Below, piece after piece: positions 12,436-21,330 of a stretch of 43,975 bases of DNA; the stretch's first letter is position 1; each line of letters starts with the position of its first letter. A program made the position numbers and the translations under genes. The notes beneath the pieces were generated by a model, which saw only the letters and a program-made list of their open reading frames with translations, was not told where the DNA came from and searched no databases. Source of the DNA: Xanthoparmelia taractica (taxonomy: Eukaryota; Ascomycota; Lecanoromycetes; Lecanorales; Parmeliaceae); the NCBI GenBank assembly GCA_033085395.1, contig JANQBS010000296.1, positions 1-43,975 on the forward strand, given 5' to 3'.

Positions 12436-13130
12436 TTTTAGCTTTCGTGGCTGGAATTACGCTCATATTCCACTACGATTCATATCAAACGCAGCTAAGA
12501 ATAAGAAAGGATATACTAATTCAGGGACTAATGTGATCTTGACAGATAAGCAATAGCTTTTATCTCTTCTGCCTAATATGGAAATTAAAAAGATATTATC
12601 TTATCTACGTGTTAAAGGGCTTAATTCTATAATATATAATATCGATAAATATATGCTTATTTTAATATATCTCTTAGATCTCAAAAAGAATAATAATAAG
12701 ATTCTTACTTATATTACGAGAGAGATTTATTTAGTTAATAACTTAAAGGCAAATCTACTAATAAGAAATAATATTATAAGATCAAAGAAAATTAGGCTTA
12801 ATATAAGCAAGAACGAAGCACGTATTAATAGTTGTAATATTATTATTAAGATTATAACTTATAATATCGATTAGTATATAAAACGATTAATTCGAGTATA
12901 GAAAGCACTTATTATTGCATTAAGAGCTTAGCAAATTCTATTTATTATTACACCTAAGAATCTATCTAATAGAGACTTTATTTTCGAACCCATAAAGCAA
13001 TATAATTTAATTATATATGCTCATATAATTAATATTAATATTACTAATGTGATAGTCAAAAATAAGACTAATTATGCTATGTAAATTTCCAAGAAATTAC
13101 ACCTGAGAATACTACGAGAAGTCGACTACG
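12436..13130 (+). pseudogene. Aspartic-protease region of element B
   Basis: It opens with FRGWNYAHIP (about 12448), the FRxWxYA motif shared by all four gypsy families with a visible Gag-protease junction here. Next comes TNSGTNVILTDK at about 12515-12555, equivalent to the active site D-S/T-G-x-x-V-T-L-I-D with the catalytic Asp now Asn. The longest remaining open frame of the element (12578-12874) carries the body of the domain, including REIYLVNNLKANLLIRNNII, matching 'REIHVVDNLKANLLIGNDI'. The protease would cut the Gag-Pol polyprotein. Confidence 0.82.
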
Positions 13131-13299
13131 AAAACGTCTTTTTTATTAATGTAGAATCATCGAGTTAAGTGAAGAAAGCAGCCACTTTCGCCGCTGTCAC
13201 AACAATAAGTTTAGCTAATAATTTCTCGTCACTAATCAATTATGTTTCGACTGATATCTCTGCATAAACAATGAAATCAAAGCTTTTTAATAATGTGAT

Positions 13300-14100
13300 A
13301 ATTTATGGAAATAAGAAAGAAAGATAGTAATTATCTAACTTAATTAATAATTTTCCGTCTCTATAAAAGAATAAAGATTTTATTAAAGTGTTATAGAATA
13401 AATAAATGAAATTTTCTCTTCGAGATAATTAATAATTAAGACTATCTAATAAAAGAGCGAAAGTCTATTTCCTTGATTTGATAGATAAAGTAATAGTTAA
13501 TAAAATCTTTAATGCTCTTTAATAGTAAGATCGTCTAAAGTATATAAAGTAATTAACTTCGTTTAGCTATCCCGTCTTTATCGTTTAAAAAACTCTATCT
13601 AATAATAAGAGAAAAGATAGAACTATAATTGATATTCGAGGCCTAAATAATCTTATTGTGTTAGACGTCTATCTCGTGTCTCTTTAATTAGATATTATCT
13701 CGAAGTTACTTAATTGCACTTATCTAACTATGCTAGATGTAGTTTCTTTCTTCTATTAATGACTCGTATATTCTAACTTTCGATATATACTTATAGTAGT
13801 CACGCATCGAGGATAGAAAATATTTAATGTTTTAATTATAAATTATATGAACTTAATTATCTACGTATAAAGAAGAATTAATTATATTCTAAGAGCTCTT
13901 AAGAAATTCGCATAAGCCTATATTAATAATATTGTCGTTAATTCTAAAAGCTTCTCTAAGCACCTCTATTATTTAAGAAGACTTTTTTAACTTCTAATTA
14001 AATATAACATTTTAATCGTCTCTAAAAAGATCTTTCTGAAATATTCAAATATTAATCTATTTGACCGATATATTAATTCTTTGAGAATAATTACTGCAGA
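13300..14100 (+). pseudogene. Reverse transcriptase of element B
   Basis: It reads YPVFIV*KTL near 13570 (family 'YPVFVVWKTL', Trp changed to stop), then IIDIRGLNNLI, TMLDVVSFFY, then AYINNIVVNSKSFSKHLYYL from 13916. YINN at 13919-13930 is the catalytic YVDD/YIDD box with both Asp changed to Asn. The connection region (LKAIVKLNYLVTLKDLEHYL) continues to about 14200. Gypsy order, with RT followed by RNase H and then integrase, is clear. No rearrangement is seen, only stops and missense changes. Confidence 0.9.
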
Positions 14101-14299
14101 TAATAAACTCAAAGCGATTGTTAAGCTAAATTATCTCGTAACTCTTAAAGATCTAGAGCATTATCTCGATCTAATAGACTATCTCCGTAGCTTAGTTCAT
14201 TACTATATATAGCTTATAACTTCTTTATAGAATCTTAAGATAAGACTTTTGAGAGAAGCTTCGTCGAAAGATAATTCTTATCGTATATATTCTTCTCGC

Positions 14300-14850
14300 T
14301 TTAAATTATCTTTGTTAAGCGAGACGAAGAAGATTAGTTTTAATAGTCTATAAGCAGCATTATCTTAATCTTCTATGCTTATTTATTACGATTTTAATAA
14401 ATTAATTTAAATTAATTTAAATACTTTAAAGGAGTTCGATTTCGAAGTATAAGTCTTTTATATCAACGGAGAATTTAATTCTAATTCGAATAAATAATCT
14501 TTTCGTATTGCAATTTAAATAATTATATTTCTATCTCGAGAATTAATTTAAGTTAAACGCAATTACTAATTAATAGAACTCGAGATAGTAGGCTTTATCT
14601 GAGTGCTTAAGAAAATAAGATATCTAATAGACTCTTCGAAGTATACTACTATTATTTAGATAGATTATTCTATTATTCTAAATATTATAAGATAATTATT
14701 AATTATCTCAATAAATTCTATTATAAGAATAAGCGTTCGTCTTATTAAAGCTTTTCAATTTCTTAGATAATTCCGCCTTAATGTTCGTTATAAGCCTGGA
14801 AAAGAATATATCGTCTTAGATGCACTTTTAAGACTTGCGAGTGCTGATAG
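14300..14850 (+). pseudogene. RNase H of element B
   Basis: Recognisable blocks are LIYYDFNKLI*INLNTLKEF, equivalent to the family 'QIYIDLDASKEFGFG', then IIFLSRELI*VKRNY, equivalent to 'PILFLSRELTPAERNYWPTELE'. They are followed by KKIRYLIDSSKY and, near 14790-14830, YKPGKEYIVLDALLRL, equivalent to 'YKPGKENIVPDALSRL'. The last block marks the end of RNase H and the link to integrase. The catalytic Asp and Glu positions are partly changed and stops interrupt the frame. Confidence 0.85.
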
Positions 14851-15089
14851 CAATAATATATCTCTTTCTAATGAGCATGATAAGCTAGATACTTTCTTTA
14901 TTACAACACTTATGGAGATAAATTCTACGTTTCTTGAAGACCTCGAAGACGACTATAGAATAGACTTATTCTACGTTAGAATCTCTACTTTAATAGCTAA
15001 GAATAAGAATATTAATGAGAACGTTATCGATCTTTCTTTCGTTCGTGATAGATATATAGATACTATATAGAAGTATTAAAATCTTTTCT

Positions 15090-16460
15090 TTCATATTAAC
15101 AAGCTTATCGGCGTGTAGCGCCTTTATATACCTTAAAGTATAATTAAAACTATTCTTAAAATAGCTTATAAAGATAATTATTTGGGATTTGAGAGATCTT
15201 ATAAGAGGATTTTGAATATATAATATATTTATAAATTAGTTAAGCATCTCCGGTAGTACATTAGATTTTATCCTTAATATCTTATTCTTTAAACACGTCG
15301 ATATCGCCCTTATAACTTTCTATAGTTAATCGAGTCTTCGTTAATATCGTTTTATATACTTACTTTAAATTTTATTTTAATACTCTTAAAATTAGTCGAG
15401 AAATTTAATATTATTCTTTCTATAACAAATAAGTTTATAAAGAAGATAACTTTCGTGCCTAATAAAAAGAATTACTCTATTACTTAATAAGCTACTATAT
15501 TACTTAATAGACTTAATATTATAGATTAAGGAATTCTAAGGATTTTGCTCACGGATTATAATAGAAAGTTTCTTTCTAAACTTTGGTCGAAGCTCTTCAA
15601 GAAGCTCGAAGTAAACTTACTTTATTCGATTACTTATTATTCTTAGACGAATAAAAGTAGCGAGAGAATTAATCAAATAGCAGAGATAGCACTACAATTC
15701 TATCTATATATTATATAGAATCTCGCTCTCTAGCCGTTAGTTCTCTCGCGAATATAAGCTCTACTTAATAACTCGATCTTAACTACGATTAATAATAAAA
15801 CTCTCAACGAACTAACTTACGAATTTCAATTCAATCGGCCACTTGATCTATTTAGAGAAGTCACTACATCTCTATTATAGTCTATCGTTGCCCGCATATA
15901 GATAGCTAACGTTATTTTATTTACTTAGGTAAATCAAAAACATTACTATAATAGAAAGCATCAATTAATGTTTCTTAAGCAGGGCGATTGAGCTTATTTA
16001 CGACTACACAAAGACTATTTCATCTCTATCACTACTATTATTATCATTAAGCTATCTTAGTAGTATATCGATTTATTCGAAATATTATAGAAAGTCGACA
16101 AATAAGTCTATAAGTTAGCTATCTCAGAGTATTAAAATATATATTCGATCTTTAGTATTACTCAACTAAAGTCTATTTCTACTTCTAAATCTAATTTATA
16201 TAGTCGTCCTATCTCTAATTAACTAGGTAGTATATATATAAAAGAAAATATTAATAAGTATAAATCCTGAGAAGTAGAGCGAATTCTTAATAAGCGAGTT
16301 ATTCGAAAAGATAGAGAATATATTACGTAGTATCTCATTAGATAATTGAGATACGAACCTAAATATAATCAATGATATAACGTCAAAGATCTTATCAATT
16401 CCGATAACCTAGTGCGATAGTATAAAGATGTAATAACTACTGCTAATGCCCTCTAAAAAT
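15090..16460 (+). pseudogene. Integrase with C-terminal chromodomain, element B
   Basis: LYIPRSI (family 'LYVP') and a damaged H2C2 zinc region come first (15110-15290). The core follows, with LNFILILLK (first catalytic Asp as Asn, about 15370), ILLTDYNRKF with Asp at 15554-15556, then SERINQIAEIALQFYLY (about 15660-15710). The C-terminal part has YLRLHKDYFI (about 16000) and IYSIFSITQLKSIS (about 16140). At 16265-16440 lies a chromodomain, EVERILNKRVIRKDREYIT, then RYEPKYNQ*YNVKDLIN. Chromodomains of this type bind methylated histone H3 and direct insertion to heterochromatin. Confidence 0.88.
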
Positions 16461-16759
16461 CACACTCAATATCATAGCAAATATCACATTGTCATAGCAC
16501 GCACACTACACCTACTATCTTATCGCTATATTTAAATAACTTAATAAGTTTTATCGATCGAGAATATAATTCCCCTCAACTTAATAGTATTTGTATAATT
16601 ATTAAAGGGAGATATCAATTAATAATTGTTATTATTATAATATTCTAACTATTCTACAATATATGCTTTTAACCGTCAATTTAACCTTACTATTACCAGT
16701 CTTCTAGTAGTTTATCGTTAATGTTATAAGGATTTAATTAAGATTAAAAAGTTAATAAG

Positions 16760-16775
16760 CAAGCGAGATCGCTTG
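16760..16775. other. GC hairpin upstream of the 3' LTR of element B
   Basis: CAAGCGAGATCGCTTG is an inverted repeat of CAAGCGA and TCGCTTG, followed by a T run. It lies 24 bp before the 3' LTR. Equivalent hairpins occur at 37012-37025 in F and 23901-23918 in D. It could be a structural element of the RNA 3' end or part of plus-strand priming. Confidence 0.7.
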
Positions 16776-16799
16776 TTTTTTCTTATTGTTATGAAATGT

Positions 16800-16970
16800 T
16801 ATCACGATTTTCCTATATATCAATGCCAAAGGCATTTCGAAAAGAACATTCCGGGAAGATCGGGGAGGCTATACCAAATTTGTATTAGTTTCCCAGCAGA
16901 TTTCTCCGCTGCGGCCCTTAGAATTCCACAGACTTTTCAATCATTTCAATCCCAGACCTTTCCCATGACA
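16800..16970 (+). repeat. 3' LTR of element B
   Basis: 171 bp, starting TATCACG (TG changed to TA) and ending ATGACA, followed by the target duplication ATAGA at 16971-16975. It differs from the 5' LTR at about 11 positions, all transitions. The first ~50 bases are more mutated than the rest. Confidence 0.95.
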
Positions 16971-16975
16971 ATAGA

Positions 16976-17212
16976 ATAATACACACATAATACACTTATT
17001 AAGATTCTAACTTTAGTGCTTTCTTTGCTCGTTTTACTAGCTAGAATTTAAGATTTTCTAAATTCGTATATCTTTAATAGTACGCGTAAAAGATTATTTA
17101 ACTAATAAAGAATATTAGTATAAGTCTTAAAAATAAGTCTAATCTTATCTTTAATAATATTAACTTAGAGCTATATTATAATATTAAGCGCTCGAATAAG
17201 AATATTACGTTA
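16976..17212. other. Pre-insertion sequence between elements B and T
   Basis: Continuation of the sequence that ends at 9884. It is A/T-rich with no recognisable domain. By position it may belong to Gag of relic G, whose finger region follows beyond T. Confidence 0.3.
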
Positions 17213-17217
17213 ATTAT

Positions 17218-17359
17218 TATCATAGTAAGACTGGGATATATCGATAATAATTGAATTGTTATTCTATCTAGAGTGTTGGCAGCTAGATATGTGGGTTGCC
17301 AAGCCCTCAAACGAGCTATGACTAAGCGTACCACAGCCATGCTGGTGTGTATCGTGACA
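17218..17359 (-). repeat. 3' LTR of element T
   Basis: On the plus strand it starts TATCATAG (TG mutated to TA) and ends GTATCGTGACA. It is 142 bp, the less mutated copy in its second half (GCCAAGCCCTC where the partner has GTTAAGCCCTT). Confidence 0.92.
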
Positions 17360-17485
17360 ACATGCCCACAAAAACAACAAAAATGCCATATTCTTATGGC
17401 TGAGATATTCTAAGAATTAGGGCCATTGCTTAATGTAGACCTTAGGTGCTCTCCGCGGGACGTTGGCTGAAAGAATCGAATGAAT

Positions 17486-17561
17486 ATAGCAATATGACTG
17501 CGGGATTAGGACTTCGGATGATTTCAAATCGTTCAATAATCATCGTCCGATCTCTTGCTAT
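17486..17561. other. Imperfect long hairpin inside element T
   Basis: ATAGCAA (17486-17492) pairs with TTGCTAT (17555-17561), and within it CGGATGATT (17515-17523) pairs with AATCATcgtCCG (17538-17549), a 3-base bulge. The remaining interior of T (17360-18263) holds no recognisable coding region. The fold could be a packaging or dimerisation signal, which is inference. Confidence 0.5.
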
Positions 17562-18248
17562 GATTATCCTATGCCTATGCGATGCATCTTACTCGTTCCA
17601 TCATCACGAACCATAATTATTCCCTTTATCGGAATAACTACATATCAGCACCACAGTGACGCAATGCTTCAATCCCACGATATCGGCTTGGTGCGCTCTA
17701 AGATCACGTGCTTGCGAGGCTTCTGTTCAACCCGAATCTGACTCGTATACTCTATCTCTTTGACTGATGGCTGCATCGTGACGTGTAGGGCCTTTCTTCT
17801 CTTGTACTATAGGCGGGTCTTCTCGTTTCGCTTCTACTTCTTCTTCTGAATCTCTAGTTTTGCAGTAGTGACTGCGAGCTGCACGAATGAAGACGTAGAA
17901 GGCTGCAGTGGGCCAAAGTGCTTATTAAATGCTTTATTAAGCGAAGCTGAAAGAATGGTCATTAGGCCGTTTAATTCAATAACTTGTTTAGGTGTGAGGC
18001 CAGGGATCTCGGCGATCTAATTAACGTATATTATGATAATAATCGACTAGTCTAGCGAAAGGATCGATGTTTGACTAACGGATAGTGACTCGGTGGAACT
18101 GAGTACTGGTGTGGAAGCGTGTTGGATATTGAGGTGTGTAGGGGTCTTTGGGATTGAGGCTTTGGTGTGAGAGCGGAGTTCTTTCAATAATAGCTGATTG
18201 GCTAGCTGGCTAGCTGAATAGCATCATATTTGAAACGAAGGATCTTTT

Positions 18249-18261
18249 GGCGTTACTATTA
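18249..18261 (-). other. Primer-binding site of element T
   Basis: Minus-strand sequence TAATAGTAACGCC lies two bases inside the LTR at 18264. It matches TGGTAGCAACGCC of element D at 10 of 13 bases, and the three differences are G-to-A, G-to-A and C-to-T. Confidence 0.7.
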
Positions 18262-18263
18262 TT

Positions 18264-18405
18264 TGTCATAGTAAGACTGAGATATATCGATAATAATTGA
18301 ATTGTTGTTTTATCTAGAGTGTTGGTAGCTAGATATGTGGGTTGTTAAGCCCTTAAACGAGCTATGACTAAGCGTACCATAGTTATGCTGGTGTGTATCG
18401 TGACA
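18264..18405 (-). repeat. 5' LTR of element T
   Basis: On the plus strand it starts TGTCATAG and ends ATCGTGACA, followed by the target duplication ATTAT at 18406-18410. The 142-bp length equals its partner. Confidence 0.92.
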
Positions 18406-18410
18406 ATTAT

Positions 18411-19158
18411 TTATCTTATTAATATCGATAAATATAAGTTTACTTAATAGACGGACGCTAGTAGATATCGATTTAATAAAAGTCTTTATTAGAGTAATCG
18501 ATTATCGCGTTCTTTTAACGAAAATAAATTTAATTAAATATAAGATAATTAATATAATACTTCTTTTAATCGCTTTAATAACTAATTAAAGTTTCAATTA
18601 AATTATTAAGCGAGTTTTTATTTCTATTTACCTTATCTAAATAATTTAATTTATTAAGTATTATAATAATAATATTAAATTAAAGACTAAGAATAGCGCT
18701 TAAGTCTATCGACTTTATTATAGCGTTTATAGATTAATTTTAGTCTCGTAGAGACGTTAGATTTATATCTATCGCTAAAATCTAGAATTAATAATAATTA
18801 TTCTTAAAATAATTAATTAAGATAAGTATATTATATTATAACTAAGAATATTACGAAGGACTTCGATAACGAGTATAAGTAGTTAGCTAAATATTAATAA
18901 TATTATATTACTTCTATATTAGAAGATACGATATAAAAAGATTACGAAGAGAATTCTTACGATTACTTTAAGAACTTATAATATAATAATAATACTTCGT
19001 AAGATATATCGAATATTAACTTTATCTCTATTTCTAAGAATATCGATTATCTATATATTAAATATAAGACTATCTTCTCGTTTAGAAATAAGCTATTTCG
19101 ATAACTTAAAAATTAATATTTTAAGTCTTTCGTAATCGCTTCTAATTCTAATAGAAAG
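18411..19158 (+). pseudogene. Relic G, first part: end of a gypsy Gag with finger-like region
   Basis: The plus strand reads an acidic stretch (DFDNEYK*LAKY, then YEENSYDYFKNL, about 18860-18985). It then reads YIKYKTIFSFRNKLFR from 19054, which has the C-x2-C-x3-F-x5-L spacing of the finger seen in B and F, with Cys changed to Tyr. The following codons do not keep clear His residues. The reading stops at 19158, where element C is inserted, and resumes in style at 32114. Upstream Gag is not recognisable. Assignment to a separate old gypsy relic rests on the finger here and the FRxWxYA/protease region past C. Confidence 0.55.
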
Positions 19159-19163
19159 CTTTT

Positions 19164-19346
19164 TGTTAAAACTATAACCAGAATAAGTTAATAATAATAT
19201 ATAACGAATAAATTAAGTCTAGGGAGAAACTATCTATCTGAAAAGAAATATCTATAAGAAACGCTCAGACCTATAGTGGCTAGTCTCGATTGAGAAGGTA
19301 AGCCAACTTAATATTATAGACCTATATAATCGTTACACTCGTAATA
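19164..19346 (-). repeat. 3' LTR of element C
   Basis: 183 bp, plus strand starting TGTTAAAAC and ending CGTAATA (CA mutated to TA). It is much more mutated than its partner. For example CAACTTAATATTATAGACC here matches CGACTTGGTGTTGTAGACC at the 5' LTR. Confidence 0.92.
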
Positions 19347-19349
19347 TTA

Positions 19350-19360
19350 CTTTTCTCCTT
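19350..19360 (-). other. Polypurine tract of element C
   Basis: Minus-strand AAGGAGAAAAG lies three bases from the 3' LTR, the expected place for plus-strand DNA priming. It shows that the extreme 3' end of C is intact although the integrase just upstream is missing. Confidence 0.65.
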
Positions 19361-19375
19361 AAATAGCGATATCTA

Positions 19376-19649
19376 CGGGTCGGAAAGGTGTGGTATATTT
19401 GATGGTATGGGACCAGTTTTTCGAATACTATATCGAAAGGTATGGGATATCCCATACTCTCATTGGGTTTTTAATAAATATATTACGTAATATTTTTTTA
19501 TATTCTAAAAATACGTAAAAAGCTTAAGCGAACGCTTATATAATTATAAAATTCTATAAATAGATTAAAAAGATATAATTTTTTTTAAAAAAAGTTGAAA
19601 AAAAGTTGAAAACGACTATGTTCAACAGATACCACACCTTTCCGACGCG
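19376..19649. mobile_element. 274-bp MITE with TA target duplication
   Basis: The left end CGGGTCGGAAAGGTGTGG is an inverted copy of the right end (CCACACCTTTCCGACGCG, one mismatch), each flanked by TA (19374-19375 and 19650-19651). The two arms differ just inside the TIR. The left continues TATTTGATGGTATGGG, while the right carries the GTTGAACATAGTCG and AAGTTGAAAAAAA motifs seen at both window edges. There is a perfect 18-bp palindrome GTATGGGATATCCCATAC at 19440-19457 and no coding capacity. It would be mobilised by the related transposon flanking the window. Confidence 0.88.
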
Positions 19650-19651
19650 TA

Positions 19652-20060
19652 TTTAATCGTTTTGATATAATTAAATTAATAATAATAACGTAGAAGTAAG
19701 TTAATCGTTTTTCGTATTTCTAAATAATCGCTAGAAGATTAATTATAAATCTCTCTTAATAGCTTCGTATAAAATTCGATCGAGATCTATAATAATTAGT
19801 TTTTAAAGAGTGCTTTATCGATAATATAATATCGACTTAGCGTGTAATCGTAAAGTTTGATCTAATTATAATTTATCGCCTTACGAAATTCGTTATATAT
19901 AGAATTCTCTTAATTAATCTTATAAATTTATTAAATAGATCTTCTTCGATTTTTATAACTCGAATTTAAACTTAATTCGAAGTAAGAATCGTTTAATATT
20001 AATATTAATTTCTTTTATTAACTTCGTTCGCTAAGATAGATAATAATATTCTTATTAATA
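19652..20060 (-). pseudogene. Integrase N-terminal remnant of element C
   Basis: Downstream of RNase H the minus strand reads a linker rich in charged residues and then LYYR, followed by LIIDLDRILYEAIKRDL near 19740-19800. This resembles the region before and at the start of the integrase zinc-binding domain ('LWVP...VIQEAHDSPxAGHPG'). The reading ends at the MITE at 19651. The catalytic core and C-terminus, normally more than 1 kb, are absent, since only 28 bp separate the MITE from the LTR. Confidence 0.6.
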
Positions 20061-20560
20061 CGTCGACTTTATTATTAACTATTCTCGCACGAAAGAGAAT
20101 TTAAAAATTAAATTTAGATAAAATATTTAAATAGCGAGCTTAATAACATATAAGCTTTTTATTTTCTATAAAGATTTTTAAGATCTAATAATTAGTAAAT
20201 ACTTAAATAAATAGCTCGATGCACTCTAATTCTATTTATTAATATTCGAAGTATTAAATAATCGCTAATAACTTCTTATTATAAATATAATAATTATATT
20301 TCACTAAAATTATATTCTTACTATAAAATACTATCGAATATAAAACTTTATCGTCGTTATATTAAAATAAGATTTCTCTTAATATATAATTAGAAGAATC
20401 GATCTTAAGAATAATTTAATATTTAAAATCAAAATAGCGTAGAATTAAGATAGTAATTATACGCTTTTTAAAATCTTCGAATAACTTAACGTAAACTTTA
20501 TTTTAAATAAATAATATATTCTTCTTCGTAAGATTAATTAAAGATTTAATTAACTTAAAA
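20060..20560 (-). pseudogene. RNase H of element C
   Basis: The clearest block is SIVFYSKNIILVKYNYYIYN at about 20275-20335, followed by KKLLAII. These match the gypsy segment 'PVAFFSKKLSPAECNYEIYDKELLAI'. Near 20080-20160 the reading resembles 'HQALKYFMENKKLTRRQARWAEFLSRF'. Stops are frequent. The type differs from that of B and D, which have 'FLSRELTPAERNYWPTELE', so C belongs to another gypsy lineage. Confidence 0.85.
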
Positions 20561-20689
20561 AATTTATAAATAAAGCGTTAATAGAAGTTTATAAATTTTA
20601 TAAAGTCTTAAATCTTTTTTAAATTCGTAGAAATACTTTAATTAAGTATAACTTCAATCTTATAAGAGTTTATTCGTAGATTAATTTCT

Positions 20690-21330
20690 AATATAATAAC
20701 GCCTAAAAATACGATTTCTTCGATATCGAATTTATATTTCTTGATATTAGTCTATAAATTAGTCTCTCGCAGACGTTAAAGAACTTATTTAATATACTTT
20801 TAATATTTTATCTTCGTTTAACTATAAATAAGAATATCGTTTGAATAGACTTAATAGAAGTTATTTGAAAAATCGAATAGAATATTATTAATATATTATT
20901 GAAAAGTACTTGATTTATTTATTAATTTAAAGAGTAATACTCGATACTTATAAGCTTCGAGAGCTATAATAAAGATCGTATAATTCTCACTATCGAGATT
21001 TATTCGTAGCTTATTAAATACGACGATAATATCTAGACGAGTGAGATATTAATATTCTCTAATTTTATTAATAACTTTCTCTATTAGAGAGAGTAAATAT
21101 TAATTATATTTCATTATAATATTTAATTTCTGATAATTTATACAGAAACGAAGATTATTATTAGTCTTTAAGGCGAATAAAATTAATAATAAATAAAAAG
21201 TCTTATTAGAAGTAATAAAGCCCTTAAATAAATTATTTATTAGATATTCTTTAATCTTTTCAAATTTATAAAAAAAATATATAATAAGCGCGACTTTAAA
21301 ATAATTTAAAGTTATTAATAAACTCGATCT
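20690..21330 (-). pseudogene. Reverse transcriptase of element C
   Basis: The reading includes NNNLRFCINYQKLNII (family 'GKLRLCVDYRGLNKIT'), YLTRLDIIVVFNKLRI ('FTKLDLRDAYHRIRI'), YRVLLFKLINKSSTFQQYI ('YLVMPFGLTNAPATFQ') and VYSNDILIYS near 20825-20855. The last is the YLDDILIYS catalytic box with one Asp changed. Then LGVIILEINLRINSYKIEVI matches 'LGVIISxxGLRMDPxKIEVI'. All blocks are in order and undeleted. Confidence 0.9.

Larger units (their letters stand above)
9890..16970 (+). mobile_element. Element B: complete-length chromodomain Ty3/gypsy retrotransposon
   Basis: A 7.1-kb element with 171-bp LTRs and a perfect 5-bp target duplication ATAGA (9885-9889 and 16971-16975). The domain order is Gag, C2H2-like finger, protease, RT, RNase H, integrase, chromodomain, which is a chromovirus-type Ty3/gypsy. 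It is less mutated than A, X or G, keeping much CpA/TpG, but all genes are broken by TAA/TAG at former Gln or Trp codons. The paired LTRs differ at about 11 sites, all transitions. It sits between the unresolved 7861-9884 stretch and its continuation at 16976. F is a second copy of this family. Confidence 0.95.
17218..18405 (-). mobile_element. Element T: 1.19-kb non-autonomous LTR retrotransposon (TRIM-like)
   Basis: Two 142-bp LTRs (17218-17359 and 18264-18405) flank 904 bp with no long open frame. The target duplication ATTAT is perfect (17213-17217 and 18406-18410). Read on the minus strand, the LTR begins TGTCACGA like those of B, D and E. A primer-binding site at 18249-18261 fits the same 13-bp site with three RIP-type changes. 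The element therefore runs leftward and has no Gag or Pol, so it must rely on another element, plausibly a gypsy relative here. It is the least mutated sequence in the window; its LTRs differ at 11 of 142 sites, all transitions. Confidence 0.9.
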
